DNA of 42,527 nucleotides from Bacteroidales bacterium (GCA_012519515.1 JAAYQC010000024.1:1-42527), one strand, 5' to 3'. Shown: positions 7,453-16,510, numbered from the stretch's first letter. The notes: a model not told the origin generated them from the letters alone. Numbers and translations: made by a program.

Positions 7453-9672
7453 ATGTCCAACAGAAAAGATAACATGAGGATTGACAGGATAATTACGCGG
7501 GCAGGCACCATAGTGCTTGCACTGGTATTTCAGCTTGTTATCTGCTTTATTCAGGCAGTTCCCCAGGACCAGACTGATGTGATAAGGGGTCATTGGGTGA
7601 TGTTTGATAACAATAGCGATGTATTATACAAGCATATGGCCGGTCAGGCTATCGATATGCTCAGTAAACGGGCGGAAACAGTGTCTGCCATCCGGACTCC
7701 TTCCGACTGGAAGGAAAGGCAGCAATTTGTAGAAAGCACTCTTTCAAGGATAATGGGCCCCTTTCCCCCGAAAACACCTCTCAATGCAAAGGTGGAGAGG
7801 GTGATCAGAAAAGACGGGTTCCGGATCGAACATGTGATCTACGAATCACAGCCGGGTTTTTTCGTTACTTCTTCCCTTTTCATTCCCGATAAAACGCCTA
7901 AAAACAGGAAGACTCCGGCAGTTATTTATTGCAGCGGCCACGCTGAAGAGGGTTACAGGAGCAAGGACTATATACACACTATCATTAACCTTGTTAAAAA
8001 GGGATTTATAGTTTTTGCATTTGATCCGGTGGGGCAGGGGGAGAGGCTGGAATACTTTGATCCTGCAACAGGCAAATCGGCAGTGGGCGGACCAACGAGG
8101 GAGCATTCCTATCCCGGAGCCCAGGCTTTTATTTCAGGCAGCTCTCAGGCTTTACACATGGTCTGGGACGGGATAAGGGCAGTGGATTACCTCCTGGAAC
8201 GGAAAGAAGTCGATCCTGAACGAATAGGAATAAGCGGCAGATCAGGAGGAGGAACACAATCGGCGTATATTGCCGCGTTCGACAAACGAATTCTTGCCGC
8301 CGCCCCTGAAAATTATATTACAAACTATACACGCCTGCTTCAGAACAGAGGACCGCAGGATGCCGAACAGAACCTCTTCAATATTATCGAGGCAGGCCTG
8401 GATCATCCTGATTTCTTGATTGTAAGAGCGCCAAAGCCAACTATGGTGATTACCACATCAAATGACATATTCAGTATTCAGGGAGCTATTGAAACCGAAA
8501 AGGAACTTTTGGAAATGTACCGGTCCCTTGGACATGAGGAGAATTTTATCAGAATTGAAGACGATGCAGGACACAGTTCTACACTTAAGAACCGTGAGGC
8601 AATGTATGCTTTCTTTCAGAAACATCTGAGGAATCCGGGAGAACCGGCCGATGAACAAGTGCAGCTTCCTTCCCCTGAAGAGATGATGGTAACCCCGACA
8701 GGCCAGTTGTCAACTTCACTTAAGTCGAAAACAGTTTTCATGCTTAACAGAGAAAGATCGGCGGACTTACTTGCTAAAACCGATGAGTTGAGAAAGAATT
8801 CCCCCGGGTTTTATTCCTCAGCGCTTGCCTCAGCCAGGAAACTTTCAGGTTACATTGACCCGTCAGGGGATGTGAAGCCGGTATTGACAGGGAGAATTGC
8901 AAGGGAAGGTTATACAATAGAAAAATATTTTCTGAAGGGTGAAGGTGATTACGTCATACCTTATCTCCTCTTCATACCTGAGAAGGCCGAAGGAAACTAC
9001 CTTATATACCTTCATCCGCGAGGCAAAGCGGCAGAGTCGTCGCCTGGCGGAGAGATTGAGAGATTCGTCAGAAAGGGATATATCGTCATGGCTCCTGATA
9101 TTCCCGGAACGGGCGAAAACCGGTCGGAGACATTCAAGGGTGATGCCTGGTTTAATGGAGTGTCACATAACCTCTGGTATCTTTCGATGCTGACCGGCAG
9201 GAGTATAACCGGTATTCTGGCAGGCGATATTGCGCGACTGGCAGCAGTGATCAATCCGCCCGGCAGCAAGACTCGGATCAGTGGATTTGCCAGGGATGAA
9301 GCCGGAATAGTTCTCCTGCATGCAGCAGCCTTTACAGGGGCTTTTGAAGAGCTTATCCTTGTCGATCATCTATCATCGTTCAGCTCAATAGTTTTGAACA
9401 GGTTCTACGATCATAAATATATTCCATATACAGTTCCGGCTGCACTCACGGCCTACGACCTTCCCGATCTGGCTGTGTCGCTTGCCCCTGCAAGGCTTGT
9501 GATAACCGGGATGAAAGACGGAAACGGAGAGCGCGGCGATACTGAAAGCATCAGAATTGCAGAGGAGACAATAAAAAAAGGCTACCTCCTGAAAGGAGCA
9601 GCGGAAATGCTGGAAATAACCGATGAACTGAAATACGAAAACCTGTTTCAGAAAAAGGACAGTAAGAGATAA
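7453..9672 (+). CDS. Exported two-domain alpha/beta hydrolase, acetylxylan-esterase-like
   Basis: 739 residues. A hydrophobic segment (about 17-36, ending IQAVPQ) acts as signal peptide. Met8 (ATG 7474) is an alternative start. The first alpha/beta hydrolase domain (about 150-395) has a complete triad: Ser264 in GRSGGG, Asp338 in TTSND and His374 in DDAGHSS. The strand YCSGHAEEG supplies the oxyanion region, and FDPVGQGER is typical of acetylxylan esterase/cephalosporin deacetylase relatives. The second half (about 470-739) repeats the fold (YLIYLHPRGK, MAPDIPGTGE) but has GFARDEAG where a GxSxG would be, so it looks catalytically dead and may bind substrate. It probably removes acetyl groups from a plant or algal polysaccharide. 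It lies within the + strand operon. Confidence 0.82.
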   Translation: MSNRKDNMRIDRIITRAGTIVLALVFQLVICFIQAVPQDQTDVIRGHWVMFDNNSDVLYKHMAGQAIDMLSKRAETVSAIRTPSDWKERQQFVESTLSRIMGPFPPKTPLNAKVERVIRKDGFRIEHVIYESQPGFFVTSSLFIPDKTPKNRKTPAVIYCSGHAEEGYRSKDYIHTIINLVKKGFIVFAFDPVGQGERLEYFDPATGKSAVGGPTREHSYPGAQAFISGSSQALHMVWDGIRAVDYLLERKEVDPERIGISGRSGGGTQSAYIAAFDKRILAAAPENYITNYTRLLQNRGPQDAEQNLFNIIEAGLDHPDFLIVRAPKPTMVITTSNDIFSIQGAIETEKELLEMYRSLGHEENFIRIEDDAGHSSTLKNREAMYAFFQKHLRNPGEPADEQVQLPSPEEMMVTPTGQLSTSLKSKTVFMLNRERSADLLAKTDELRKNSPGFYSSALASARKLSGYIDPSGDVKPVLTGRIAREGYTIEKYFLKGEGDYVIPYLLFIPEKAEGNYLIYLHPRGKAAESSPGGEIERFVRKGYIVMAPDIPGTGENRSETFKGDAWFNGVSHNLWYLSMLTGRSITGILAGDIARLAAVINPPGSKTRISGFARDEAGIVLLHAAAFTGAFEELILVDHLSSFSSIVLNRFYDHKYIPYTVPAALTAYDLPDLAVSLAPARLVITGMKDGNGERGDTESIRIAEETIKKGYLLKGAAEMLEITDELKYENLFQKKDSKR

Positions 9673-9701
9673 AAAGATCAATGGGTTTAAAGATACAGAC
9701 T

Positions 9702-10757
9702 ATGAAGAACCAGATTAAACGGAGGGATTTTATTAAAACGGCATCAGCAGGTGTTGCCGGAATAGGACTTATGAATAGTGCCTATTCCCGGAGTTTCCGG
9801 AAGGAAGTTCCGGAAGGTCTCAGGGTGGGGATCATAGGACTTGACACCTCGCATGCAACCGCTTTCACCAGGACGCTTAACGATCCGTCGGCAGGTCCGG
9901 AGTTCGGAGGATTCAGGGTAACAGCCGCCTATCCAAGAGGAAGCAGTGAAATAAAATCGAGCTACGAAAGGATTCCCGGATACACGGAGGAAGTAAGCAA
10001 GCTTGGAGTGGAAATAACAGGATCAATAGATGAACTCCTTTTAAAATGTGATAAGATACTGCTTGAAACCAATGACGGGAGACTTCATCTCGAACAAGCC
10101 CTGAAGGTTATGAAAGCAGGAAAAGTCATGTTTATCGACAAACCCATAGCCGCCTCACTTACGGATACAATCGCCATCTTCAACGCTGCAGCTCATTACA
10201 GGCTGCCCATATTCTCATCATCATCGCTTAGGTTCGTAACAGCTGCTTCCGAGATCAGGAACGGATCGATAGGAAGAGTTCTGGGTGCCGACACCTACAG
10301 CCCCGCGACGATTGAACGGACTCATCCCGACCTCTTCTGGTACGGGATACATGGAGTCGAAACCCTGTTCACCGTTATGGGTACCGGATGTAAAAGCGTT
10401 TCCGGAATATTTACCGACGATATTGACTTTGTTACAGGTATCTGGAAAGATAATCGGATAGGGACATTCAGGGGAATAAGAAAAGGAAAAACGGATTACG
10501 GAGGAACAGCATTCGGAGAAAAGGGAATCGCCACGACAGGCAGATACGATGGCTATAATTCCCTTCTTGCCGAAATCGTGAAGTTTTTCCAGACAGGAGT
10601 GTCGCCGGTCCCGTCTGAAGAGACAATCGAGATATTTGCATTTCTTACTGCTGCCTGGGAAAGCAAAAAGCTAAACGGAGCTCCCGTGCTTATCGACAGT
10701 GTTCTCAAGGAAGCTGAACACGAGGCAAGGGCAAAACTGAGCGGTTATGCCTGGTGA
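9702..10757 (+). CDS. Tat-exported Gfo/Idh/MocA-family oxidoreductase
   Basis: I place the start at ATG 9702 (351 residues) because the twin-arginine signal (KRRDFIKTASAG) then sits directly at the N-terminus; an in-frame ATG at 9681 would only add seven residues. The Rossmann segment is VGIIGLDTSHA and the nicotinamide-side motif is FIDKPIA (EKP variant with Asp). The C-terminal part has the open beta-sheet of the family (LGADTYSPATIE, WYGIHGVETLFTVM). GIHGVE supplies the His used as catalytic base in relatives. NAD(P) would have to be bound before export through Tat. It may oxidise a glycoside, probably at C3, but this is inference. It lies 29 bases after the esterase gene and is followed by a terminator-like hairpin. 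Confidence 0.87.
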   Translation: MKNQIKRRDFIKTASAGVAGIGLMNSAYSRSFRKEVPEGLRVGIIGLDTSHATAFTRTLNDPSAGPEFGGFRVTAAYPRGSSEIKSSYERIPGYTEEVSKLGVEITGSIDELLLKCDKILLETNDGRLHLEQALKVMKAGKVMFIDKPIAASLTDTIAIFNAAAHYRLPIFSSSSLRFVTAASEIRNGSIGRVLGADTYSPATIERTHPDLFWYGIHGVETLFTVMGTGCKSVSGIFTDDIDFVTGIWKDNRIGTFRGIRKGKTDYGGTAFGEKGIATTGRYDGYNSLLAEIVKFFQTGVSPVPSEETIEIFAFLTAAWESKKLNGAPVLIDSVLKEAEHEARAKLSGYAW

Positions 10758-10800
10758 TCTTTACTTTATGTGAGCGTCATCAAAGGGTATAGTATCGGAA

Positions 10801-10846
10801 CCGGGCTGTGAAAACCCCGGGGCTCAGGCTACTTGCCTGATTTTTT
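10801..10846 (+). terminator. Double hairpin with T-tract between two oxidoreductase genes
   Basis: CCGGG (10801-10805) pairs with CCCGG (10816-10820). TCAGGC (10824-10829) then pairs with GCCTGA (10835-10840) and is followed at once by six T. This is an intrinsic-terminator shape in the 161-base gap before the gene at 10919. It probably ends or attenuates the 4860 operon here. Confidence 0.6.
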
Positions 10847-10918
10847 AAGAACATTTAACAATGGGTATAAACTTATATATGCTATCTTTATACGTCCTAA
10901 ACCAAAAACTCATAGATC

Positions 10919-12409
10919 ATGGCACAGAAAGTAACAAGAAAGGATTTTCTCAAAACAGCCGGTCTGGCAACTACCGGGGCTGTTTTCGGAGCCAGGGCAG
11001 CAGCAGCGACTGGTCCGGCAAACGGTCCGATTATCTCACCCCAAAAAGCTTCAAAAAAGGTTAACCTGGCGCTTATCGGAATAGCCAACCAGGGAGCTTC
11101 AGATGCAAGACAGTTCATTAATTCCGGATTGGCAAACATAGTCGCGGTCTGTGATGTTGACCTCGATGCAAAAGGCGCGCAGGATATTATCAAGCTTGTA
11201 CCCAAAGCCAAGCAGTTCAGGGACTTCAGGGTTATGTTCGACAAGATGGCAGGTGATATTGATGCCGTACAGGTTGCAATACCCGACTTTGCCCATTTCC
11301 CGGTGTGTATGGCTGCCATGCAGCTCGGGAAACATGTTTTCGTGGAAAAACCGATGACCCGCACTTTCCTTGAGGCTGAATTGATGGCAAGGATGGCTGA
11401 GAAAAATCCAAAGATTGTTACTCAGGTTGGAAACCAGGGCCACTCAGGCGAAAACTACTTCCAGTTCAAGGCATGGGTTGATGCCGGTATTATAAAAGAT
11501 GTAACCGCGGTAACCGCTTTCATGAACGGAAGCCGCCGCTGGCATCCCTACGATCCCAATATCACCAGATTCCCCGAGGCACAGCCTCTTCCTGCAGGTA
11601 TGACCGACAAGGACTGGGACACATGGCTTACAACCGCGGCATACCATGATTTCAACGAAAAATACCATCCGGGCAACTGGAGAGGCTGGTACGACTTCGG
11701 TCTCGGAGCGCTCGGCGACTGGGGAGCTCATATACTTGACACTATTCATCAGTTTCTCGACCTTGGCCTTCCCTATGAAATTGAGCCTCTCCATATCAAG
11801 AACCTGAATGATTACTTCTTCCCGCTCGAGTCAACGATAAAATTCCGCTTCCCGAGCCGCGGCGATATGCCGCCGGTGGATATAACATGGTACGACGGTG
11901 TGGAGAACCTTCCTCCGCTTCCTGAAGGCTACGATTCGGTTGAAGCAACTGTCGACAGGACAATACCGCCTCCCGGAGGTGTTCCTCAGCAGGCAAGACC
12001 TCAGCAGCAGGCCGGCGCAGCCAGAGCCCCGAGAAGACCGTCCGCCGGCAAGGTGATCTATAGCAAGGAATTGACTTTCAAGGGTGGAACACATTCCGCT
12101 CCCCTCTTCATAATACCTGAGGAGAAGGCAAAGGAAATGGCGCCAAAACTGCCTCAATATCCCGAAAGCCCATCCGATCATTATGTAAACTTCCTTAAAG
12201 CATGCCAGGGTCTGGAACAAACACGTTCACCCTTCCAGATATTTGCCCCGCTGTCGCAGATATTCTCTCTTGGGATTATTGCCATACGCAGGAATAAGAA
12301 ACTGATCTTCAACAGAGATACGAAGGAAGTGGTAAACGACCCGTTTGCAAATGCAATGCTGGCCGACAAACCTCCACGCAAAGGCTGGGAATCATACTAT
12401 AACGTGTAG
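10919..12409 (+). CDS. Exported Gfo/Idh/MocA-family oxidoreductase with Pro/Gln-rich insert
   Basis: 496 residues. The N-terminus is TRKDFLKTAGLATTGAVFGA, a Tat-like signal with RK in place of RR. The Rossmann motif is ALIGIANQGASDARQF and the signature motif VFVEKPMTR. The substrate-binding half includes NWRGWYDFGLGALGDWGAHILD, which holds the conserved GDWGAH stretch of this subfamily. A 30-residue Pro/Gln/Ala/Arg-rich segment (about residues 351-378) interrupts the C-terminal domain and is probably a disordered surface loop. It lies 161 bases from the previous gene with a terminator between, so it may have its own promoter. Likely activity: NAD-dependent oxidation or reduction of a sugar or glycoside outside the cytoplasm. 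Confidence 0.88.
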   Translation: MAQKVTRKDFLKTAGLATTGAVFGARAAAATGPANGPIISPQKASKKVNLALIGIANQGASDARQFINSGLANIVAVCDVDLDAKGAQDIIKLVPKAKQFRDFRVMFDKMAGDIDAVQVAIPDFAHFPVCMAAMQLGKHVFVEKPMTRTFLEAELMARMAEKNPKIVTQVGNQGHSGENYFQFKAWVDAGIIKDVTAVTAFMNGSRRWHPYDPNITRFPEAQPLPAGMTDKDWDTWLTTAAYHDFNEKYHPGNWRGWYDFGLGALGDWGAHILDTIHQFLDLGLPYEIEPLHIKNLNDYFFPLESTIKFRFPSRGDMPPVDITWYDGVENLPPLPEGYDSVEATVDRTIPPPGGVPQQARPQQQAGAARAPRRPSAGKVIYSKELTFKGGTHSAPLFIIPEEKAKEMAPKLPQYPESPSDHYVNFLKACQGLEQTRSPFQIFAPLSQIFSLGIIAIRRNKKLIFNRDTKEVVNDPFANAMLADKPPRKGWESYYNV

Positions 12410-12422
12410 AAGCGGCGCTTTC

Positions 12423-13037
12423 CTACGCTCCCCGGAGTTTCTTAAGTTCGTTGAAATGAGCCATTGACATTTTTTCCCTGGCTTCCCGTGAGGCTTTACG
12501 ATAGGCTTCAAATTCCTTTTTAAGCTCTTCGTATTCCTTTTTTGTATTAACCGTAATAATATGGTTCCTCTTGTAGGCAAGAAATCCGATGGCAAGAAGT
12601 CCGGTCAGAACAGCAATAATGGTCCAGAGAATGGAATTGTAAACTTTTTTGTTCACTTCCATCCCAAATAATGCTATACTGTTCTTTGTCCGGGTCATCA
12701 CATCGAGGTCCGATTTGACATTATCAATGGCTGAGTTGAGAGAGTCGATGCGAAGATCCCTGTCCTGCCTTTCGGCAATAAGCGTTCCTATCTCTTTTCT
12801 GGCTGCATTTATTGAATCGGTGGCATTTCGCTTCAGTTTCTGGAACATGTCTTCCCGGATGGCTCTGAAATCTTCATAGATTCGTGTTTTTTCCTGAATA
12901 TAATTCATCTGTTCCTTTACTGATCCTTCCGTGAAAACCTCCGGCAATGCCGTTTGCGCTGTGGCTGTTATTGCCGCAGGGAACAGAGCGAAAAAAAACA
13001 AGGCATGCCTTATGCCGGATATTAATATTCTCCCCAT
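12423..13037 (-). CDS. Exported coiled-coil protein with one membrane anchor
   Basis: 204 residues: signal peptide (about 1-28, ending ATAQT), a long charged coiled coil (about 35-130) and a transmembrane helix at about 137-157 (SILWTIIAVLTGLLAIGFLAY), followed by a basic stop-transfer segment and a second charged helix (EYEELKKEFEAYRKASREARE) on the other side. This is a familiar Bacteroidota family, often mislabelled in databases as tRNA (guanine-N1)-methyltransferase although it has no such domain. Function is unknown; the architecture suggests a structural or scaffold role across the inner membrane. It is convergent with the oxidoreductase gene and ends 13 bases from it. Confidence 0.7.
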   Translation of the reverse strand: MGRILISGIRHALFFFALFPAAITATAQTALPEVFTEGSVKEQMNYIQEKTRIYEDFRAIREDMFQKLKRNATDSINAARKEIGTLIAERQDRDLRIDSLNSAIDNVKSDLDVMTRTKNSIALFGMEVNKKVYNSILWTIIAVLTGLLAIGFLAYKRNHIITVNTKKEYEELKKEFEAYRKASREAREKMSMAHFNELKKLRGA

Positions 13038-13227
13038 TGAGTATTACGGTTATGATTAAACTCCCATGCTTCAGAATAACGATTTTAAGGGGGAAATATT
13101 ACTATATAAAAATTATATCAGCGAACTTGGTCTTTTTTGAAATAAATTCCGTATTTTGGCTCTTCCCAAACCTAAATATTAACTTAACACTTTCATGCCT
13201 ATGTACAACAGTTGATTCTTACCAAAG

Positions 13228-13255
13228 GACAAGGTCCTTCTGACAGACCTTTGTC
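13228..13255. promoter_or_regulatory. Hairpin upstream of leader ORF B
   Basis: GACAAGGTC (13228-13236) pairs with GACCTTTGTC (13246-13255) with a single bulged base. It lies 53 bases before the ATG of leader ORF B, in the divergent region between 13037 and 13308. It may be part of the 5' leader or an operator. No run of T follows, so a terminator is unlikely. Confidence 0.35.
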
Positions 13256-13307
13256 ATTATTTAAAATTCTATTAACTATATTAGTTTTTCTAACTTAACC
13301 TCAAATC

Positions 13308-13424
13308 ATGAAACCCACATGTATTAAGTTTATAAATATGTATCTGACTAACCTTCAATCATGTGGGCTCTCCCCGTTTGAACGGGGCAGGCATCATGAC
13401 ATTAAAATCAAAATTTTATTATGA
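13308..13424 (+). CDS. Leader ORF B, 38 residues, stop overlaps susC start
   Basis: A short frame, ATG 13308 to TGA 13422-13424, overlapping the susC ATG at 13421 as ATGA. It is homologous to leader ORF A (4741-4863): same start context, the MKxTCxKFxNxY and NxQSCG pattern, and the same TTATGATGAAA junction. After codon 21 the two differ by one base in length around a GC-rich hairpin (CCCCGTT/AACGGGG, 13372-13387 here) and both return to a frame that ends at the junction. The long-range stem is fully Watson-Crick here: CCCACATG (13314-13321) with CATGTGGG (13360-13367), loop 38. It probably acts in cis on susC translation. Whether peptide, RNA or both matter is open. Confidence 0.6.
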   Translation: MKPTCIKFINMYLTNLQSCGLSPFERGRHHDIKIKILL

Positions 13425-16400
13425 TGAAAGAAAGCCCTTTCCATGAGATGCAATTATTCAGGCATCTCAAAAAGCCTTTTTGGGATATTAAGATCCTGAT
13501 CCTCGCGTTATTGCTTGGGGCTGGCACCACCTTTGCCGGCGCTGTCCCCCAGCAGCTTACAGTATCGGGAACAGTTACCGATCTGGCAACAGGCGACCCC
13601 ATGCCGGGAGTTAACATTGTTGTCAAGGGAACTGTTGTTGGTACACTCTCGGGTCCTGACGGAAAATACTCACTTGCCGTCACCGGTCCGAACGATATTC
13701 TTGTTTTCTCCTTTATCGGTTATAACAGCCTGGAAGTTGCATTGGCAGGCCGTACAACCCTGAACGTGGAGCTGGAATCGGCAACTACCGAGCTCGATGA
13801 GGTAATCGTAACCGGATATGGAACGCAGAAAAAAAGCGACCTTACCGGATCGGTGGTGCGTGTTACAATGGATGATAAGGCTTCCCTTGCCAATATGAAC
13901 ATCTCCCAGGCCCTTTCAGGAGCCACCGCGGGTGTGAACGTACAGGGTTCCGGATTGGCAGGTACAGAACCTGACCTTTCGATAAGGGGCCAGACGTCAC
14001 TGTCGGCAAGTGACAGACCACTGATTGTACTCGACGGAATTATCTTCAACGGAGCAATTTCCGACATTAACGTGAGCGACGTTGAATCGATTTACATCCT
14101 GAAAGATGCCAGCGCTGCTGCTGTTTACGGTTCAAGATCCGCGAACGGCGTAATGCTGATCACCACTAAGAGGGGGAAATCTGCCAAGCCGGTTGTGTCG
14201 TTCAATATGTACTACGGTTATCAGGACATGACAAACAATCCGATGCGGGTAATGAACGCTCAGGAATATGCCGTAAGGCTTGTGGATTACTACTATCAGC
14301 AGGACCTGTATTCCTGGTACAAGACAAAACCGACAGGCCCTGAAGGAAAACCTGTAAGACCTGACGTAAACAACAAGGAACTGGTTGCAGCCAGGCTCAG
14401 AACCCAGGAGGAAAGGGATAACTATATGGCCGGGAATGAAATCGACTGGGTTGACGAGATTACTCACATTGCTCCAATCCAGAACTATAACATAAACGTC
14501 TCAGGAAAGACAACCAACAGCAACTACTACGTGTCCGGTTCTTATACCAATGAGGAAGGAATCCTGCGTAACGACAAGTACAGCAGGTTCACTCTGCACA
14601 GCAATCTCGAAAGCAAAATCACCGACTGGTTCACCCTGAGTGTCAGCTCCTCATACTCCTACAGGGCTTATTCCGGACTGAACGCGGACCTGGGACATGC
14701 AAGATCTTGTAGTCCTCTGGCAAACAATAAGATAGGGCAGCCCGTGTGGGATATGTACCTGACAGGTGAGGCTTACATGCCCTACCCGCTCAATAATCTT
14801 TATGTTACCAACGAAGATAAGAGAAACTCCCTCTTCATGGTCGGAAGCGGTAAAATCACAGTTCCGTGGGTAAAGGGGCTTACCTATGAACTTAATTACT
14901 CGAACACTTTTCTCACGAGGACAAATAACTCCTTCTACCCGGTAACAGTTCCGGGCGGAGCGGGCAATAAGGGGCGTGCATACAAGTTGCCTGAAGAGGA
15001 AAGGAACTGGATTGTTAACAATATTGTAACCTACCTGAGAAGCTTCGGACAGCACCAGATTAACGCCACCCTTCTTTACAGCGCCGAAAACCGGAACTTC
15101 CAGAGCTCCAGCATCGATGCCCAGGGATTCGACAATCCTGTGTTGGGCTTTAATAATGTAAGTCTGGGTACACAGTATGCCGTTGCTTCCAGTGCATGGG
15201 AAGAGAACAGTCTTTCATACATGGCAAGGCTGAACTACACGTTTATGAGCAGGTATCTTCTTACAGCAACCTGGCGCCGTGACGGATTCTCGGGATTCGG
15301 TCCCGACAAGAAATTCGCCAACTTCCCCTCGGTGTCGCTCGGATGGGTACTCTCGGATGAGTCATTCATGCAGAGTATTCCAAAAGTTTACCTCAAACTG
15401 AGAACATCTTACGGTGAAAACGGTAACCAGGGAATAGGACGCTACTCGAGTTTCTCAAGGATGACAGCGGATGCCTATGTTTTCGGTCCCACTACCTCTG
15501 TTGCCGTTTATCCGAGTACCCTCGGAAATGCCAGTCTTGCATGGGAAAAAACCGCTTCCCTCAACGTGGGGATCGACTTCGGCTTTTTAGACAGAAGAAT
15601 ATCAGGATCAATTGATGTTTACAAGGCAAAAACATCCGACGTTCTTGTAAGCAGGGCTCTTCCGCCAACAACTGGTTACGCGAGCGTGTGGACAAACATC
15701 GGAGCGATTGACAATAAAGGTATTGAACTGGAACTTAACACTATTAACCTGACCGGTCAGCTTGGCTGGGAAACCAATTTTGTCTTCTCTCTCAACCGCG
15801 ACAAGATATCCAGACTCTACGGTGACAAGAATGACAAGGATATAGGAAACTCATGGTTCGTCGGGGAACCTATCAGCGCGATCTATGATTACGAAATGAT
15901 GGGAGGTCTCTGGACAGAAGCCGACCTCTATGCAGGCAGAACCTATGACAACTGGTACCCCGGTCAGTATAAATACGTTGACCAGAACAATGATGGTGTT
16001 ATTGAACCGAATAACGACAGGAAAGTTATAGGTTACAGGTCCCCAAGCTACAGGTTCAGTATAAATAACACATTCAACTGGAAGAACTTCACTTTCTCAT
16101 TCTTTATCAACTCAATTCAGGGCGGGAAGAAATACTACCAGATGAATAACGCGAGTGTTGTAAACGTTGATTGGAGATCCGACAACGTACTGAGAATAAA
16201 TGCTTCAGCCGTGAGACCTTACTGGACTCCTGAAAACGGTGTTAACAATGCTACGGGTGTCTACAACTCACCGGCAGTGTCGAGCGGTATCTACGAAAGC
16301 AGAAGCTTTGTAAGACTTCAGGATGTGTCGCTCGCCTACAGGTTCAATCAGACCGTGCTCAGCAAGCTGGATATCGAGGCTCTTCAGGTTTATATAGCAA

Positions 16401-16510
16401 GTAAGAACCCCTACGTCTGGACAAAATGGTCAGGATGGGACCCCGAAACCGGTACCAGCAACTCGCCTCTTATGAGGAATATAACTGCAGGTTTCAGGGT
16501 TACCTTCTAA
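13421..16510 (+). CDS. susC: SusC/RagA-family TonB-dependent outer-membrane transporter
   Basis: 1029 residues. A long basic N-region is followed by a signal peptide cleaved near residue 40 (GTTFAG|A). A carboxypeptidase-like regulatory domain spans about 48-123 (VSGTVTDLATGDPMPGVNIVVKG). Then come the SusC motif ELDEVIVTGYG (124-134), the plug domain (about 135-250, ending AAAVYGSRSANGVMLITTK) and a 22-strand barrel ending in Phe. There is no N-terminal STN/signalling domain, so it does not itself signal to an ECF sigma factor. It imports glycan oligomers with the SusD lipoprotein encoded 37 bases downstream. The start overlaps the stop of leader ORF B. ATG 13424 is an equally possible start. 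Confidence 0.96.
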   Translation: MMKESPFHEMQLFRHLKKPFWDIKILILALLLGAGTTFAGAVPQQLTVSGTVTDLATGDPMPGVNIVVKGTVVGTLSGPDGKYSLAVTGPNDILVFSFIGYNSLEVALAGRTTLNVELESATTELDEVIVTGYGTQKKSDLTGSVVRVTMDDKASLANMNISQALSGATAGVNVQGSGLAGTEPDLSIRGQTSLSASDRPLIVLDGIIFNGAISDINVSDVESIYILKDASAAAVYGSRSANGVMLITTKRGKSAKPVVSFNMYYGYQDMTNNPMRVMNAQEYAVRLVDYYYQQDLYSWYKTKPTGPEGKPVRPDVNNKELVAARLRTQEERDNYMAGNEIDWVDEITHIAPIQNYNINVSGKTTNSNYYVSGSYTNEEGILRNDKYSRFTLHSNLESKITDWFTLSVSSSYSYRAYSGLNADLGHARSCSPLANNKIGQPVWDMYLTGEAYMPYPLNNLYVTNEDKRNSLFMVGSGKITVPWVKGLTYELNYSNTFLTRTNNSFYPVTVPGGAGNKGRAYKLPEEERNWIVNNIVTYLRSFGQHQINATLLYSAENRNFQSSSIDAQGFDNPVLGFNNVSLGTQYAVASSAWEENSLSYMARLNYTFMSRYLLTATWRRDGFSGFGPDKKFANFPSVSLGWVLSDESFMQSIPKVYLKLRTSYGENGNQGIGRYSSFSRMTADAYVFGPTTSVAVYPSTLGNASLAWEKTASLNVGIDFGFLDRRISGSIDVYKAKTSDVLVSRALPPTTGYASVWTNIGAIDNKGIELELNTINLTGQLGWETNFVFSLNRDKISRLYGDKNDKDIGNSWFVGEPISAIYDYEMMGGLWTEADLYAGRTYDNWYPGQYKYVDQNNDGVIEPNNDRKVIGYRSPSYRFSINNTFNWKNFTFSFFINSIQGGKKYYQMNNASVVNVDWRSDNVLRINASAVRPYWTPENGVNNATGVYNSPAVSSGIYESRSFVRLQDVSLAYRFNQTVLSKLDIEALQVYIASKNPYVWTKWSGWDPETGTSNSPLMRNITAGFRVTF

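Noticed and set aside
9681-9701. ATG 9681 as start of the Gfo/Idh gene
   Set aside because: It would put seven extra residues before a standard twin-arginine signal. ATG 9702 gives the normal N-terminus.
10861-11064. A possible third leader ORF before the oxidoreductase at 10919
   Set aside because: It does not stop at the downstream start codon, shares no residues with leader ORFs A and B, and overlaps the real gene in another frame.
12423-13037. tRNA (guanine-N1)-methyltransferase label for the coiled-coil protein
   Set aside because: The sequence has a signal peptide, coiled coil and one membrane helix and no methyltransferase motifs. The label common for this family seems to be an annotation error.
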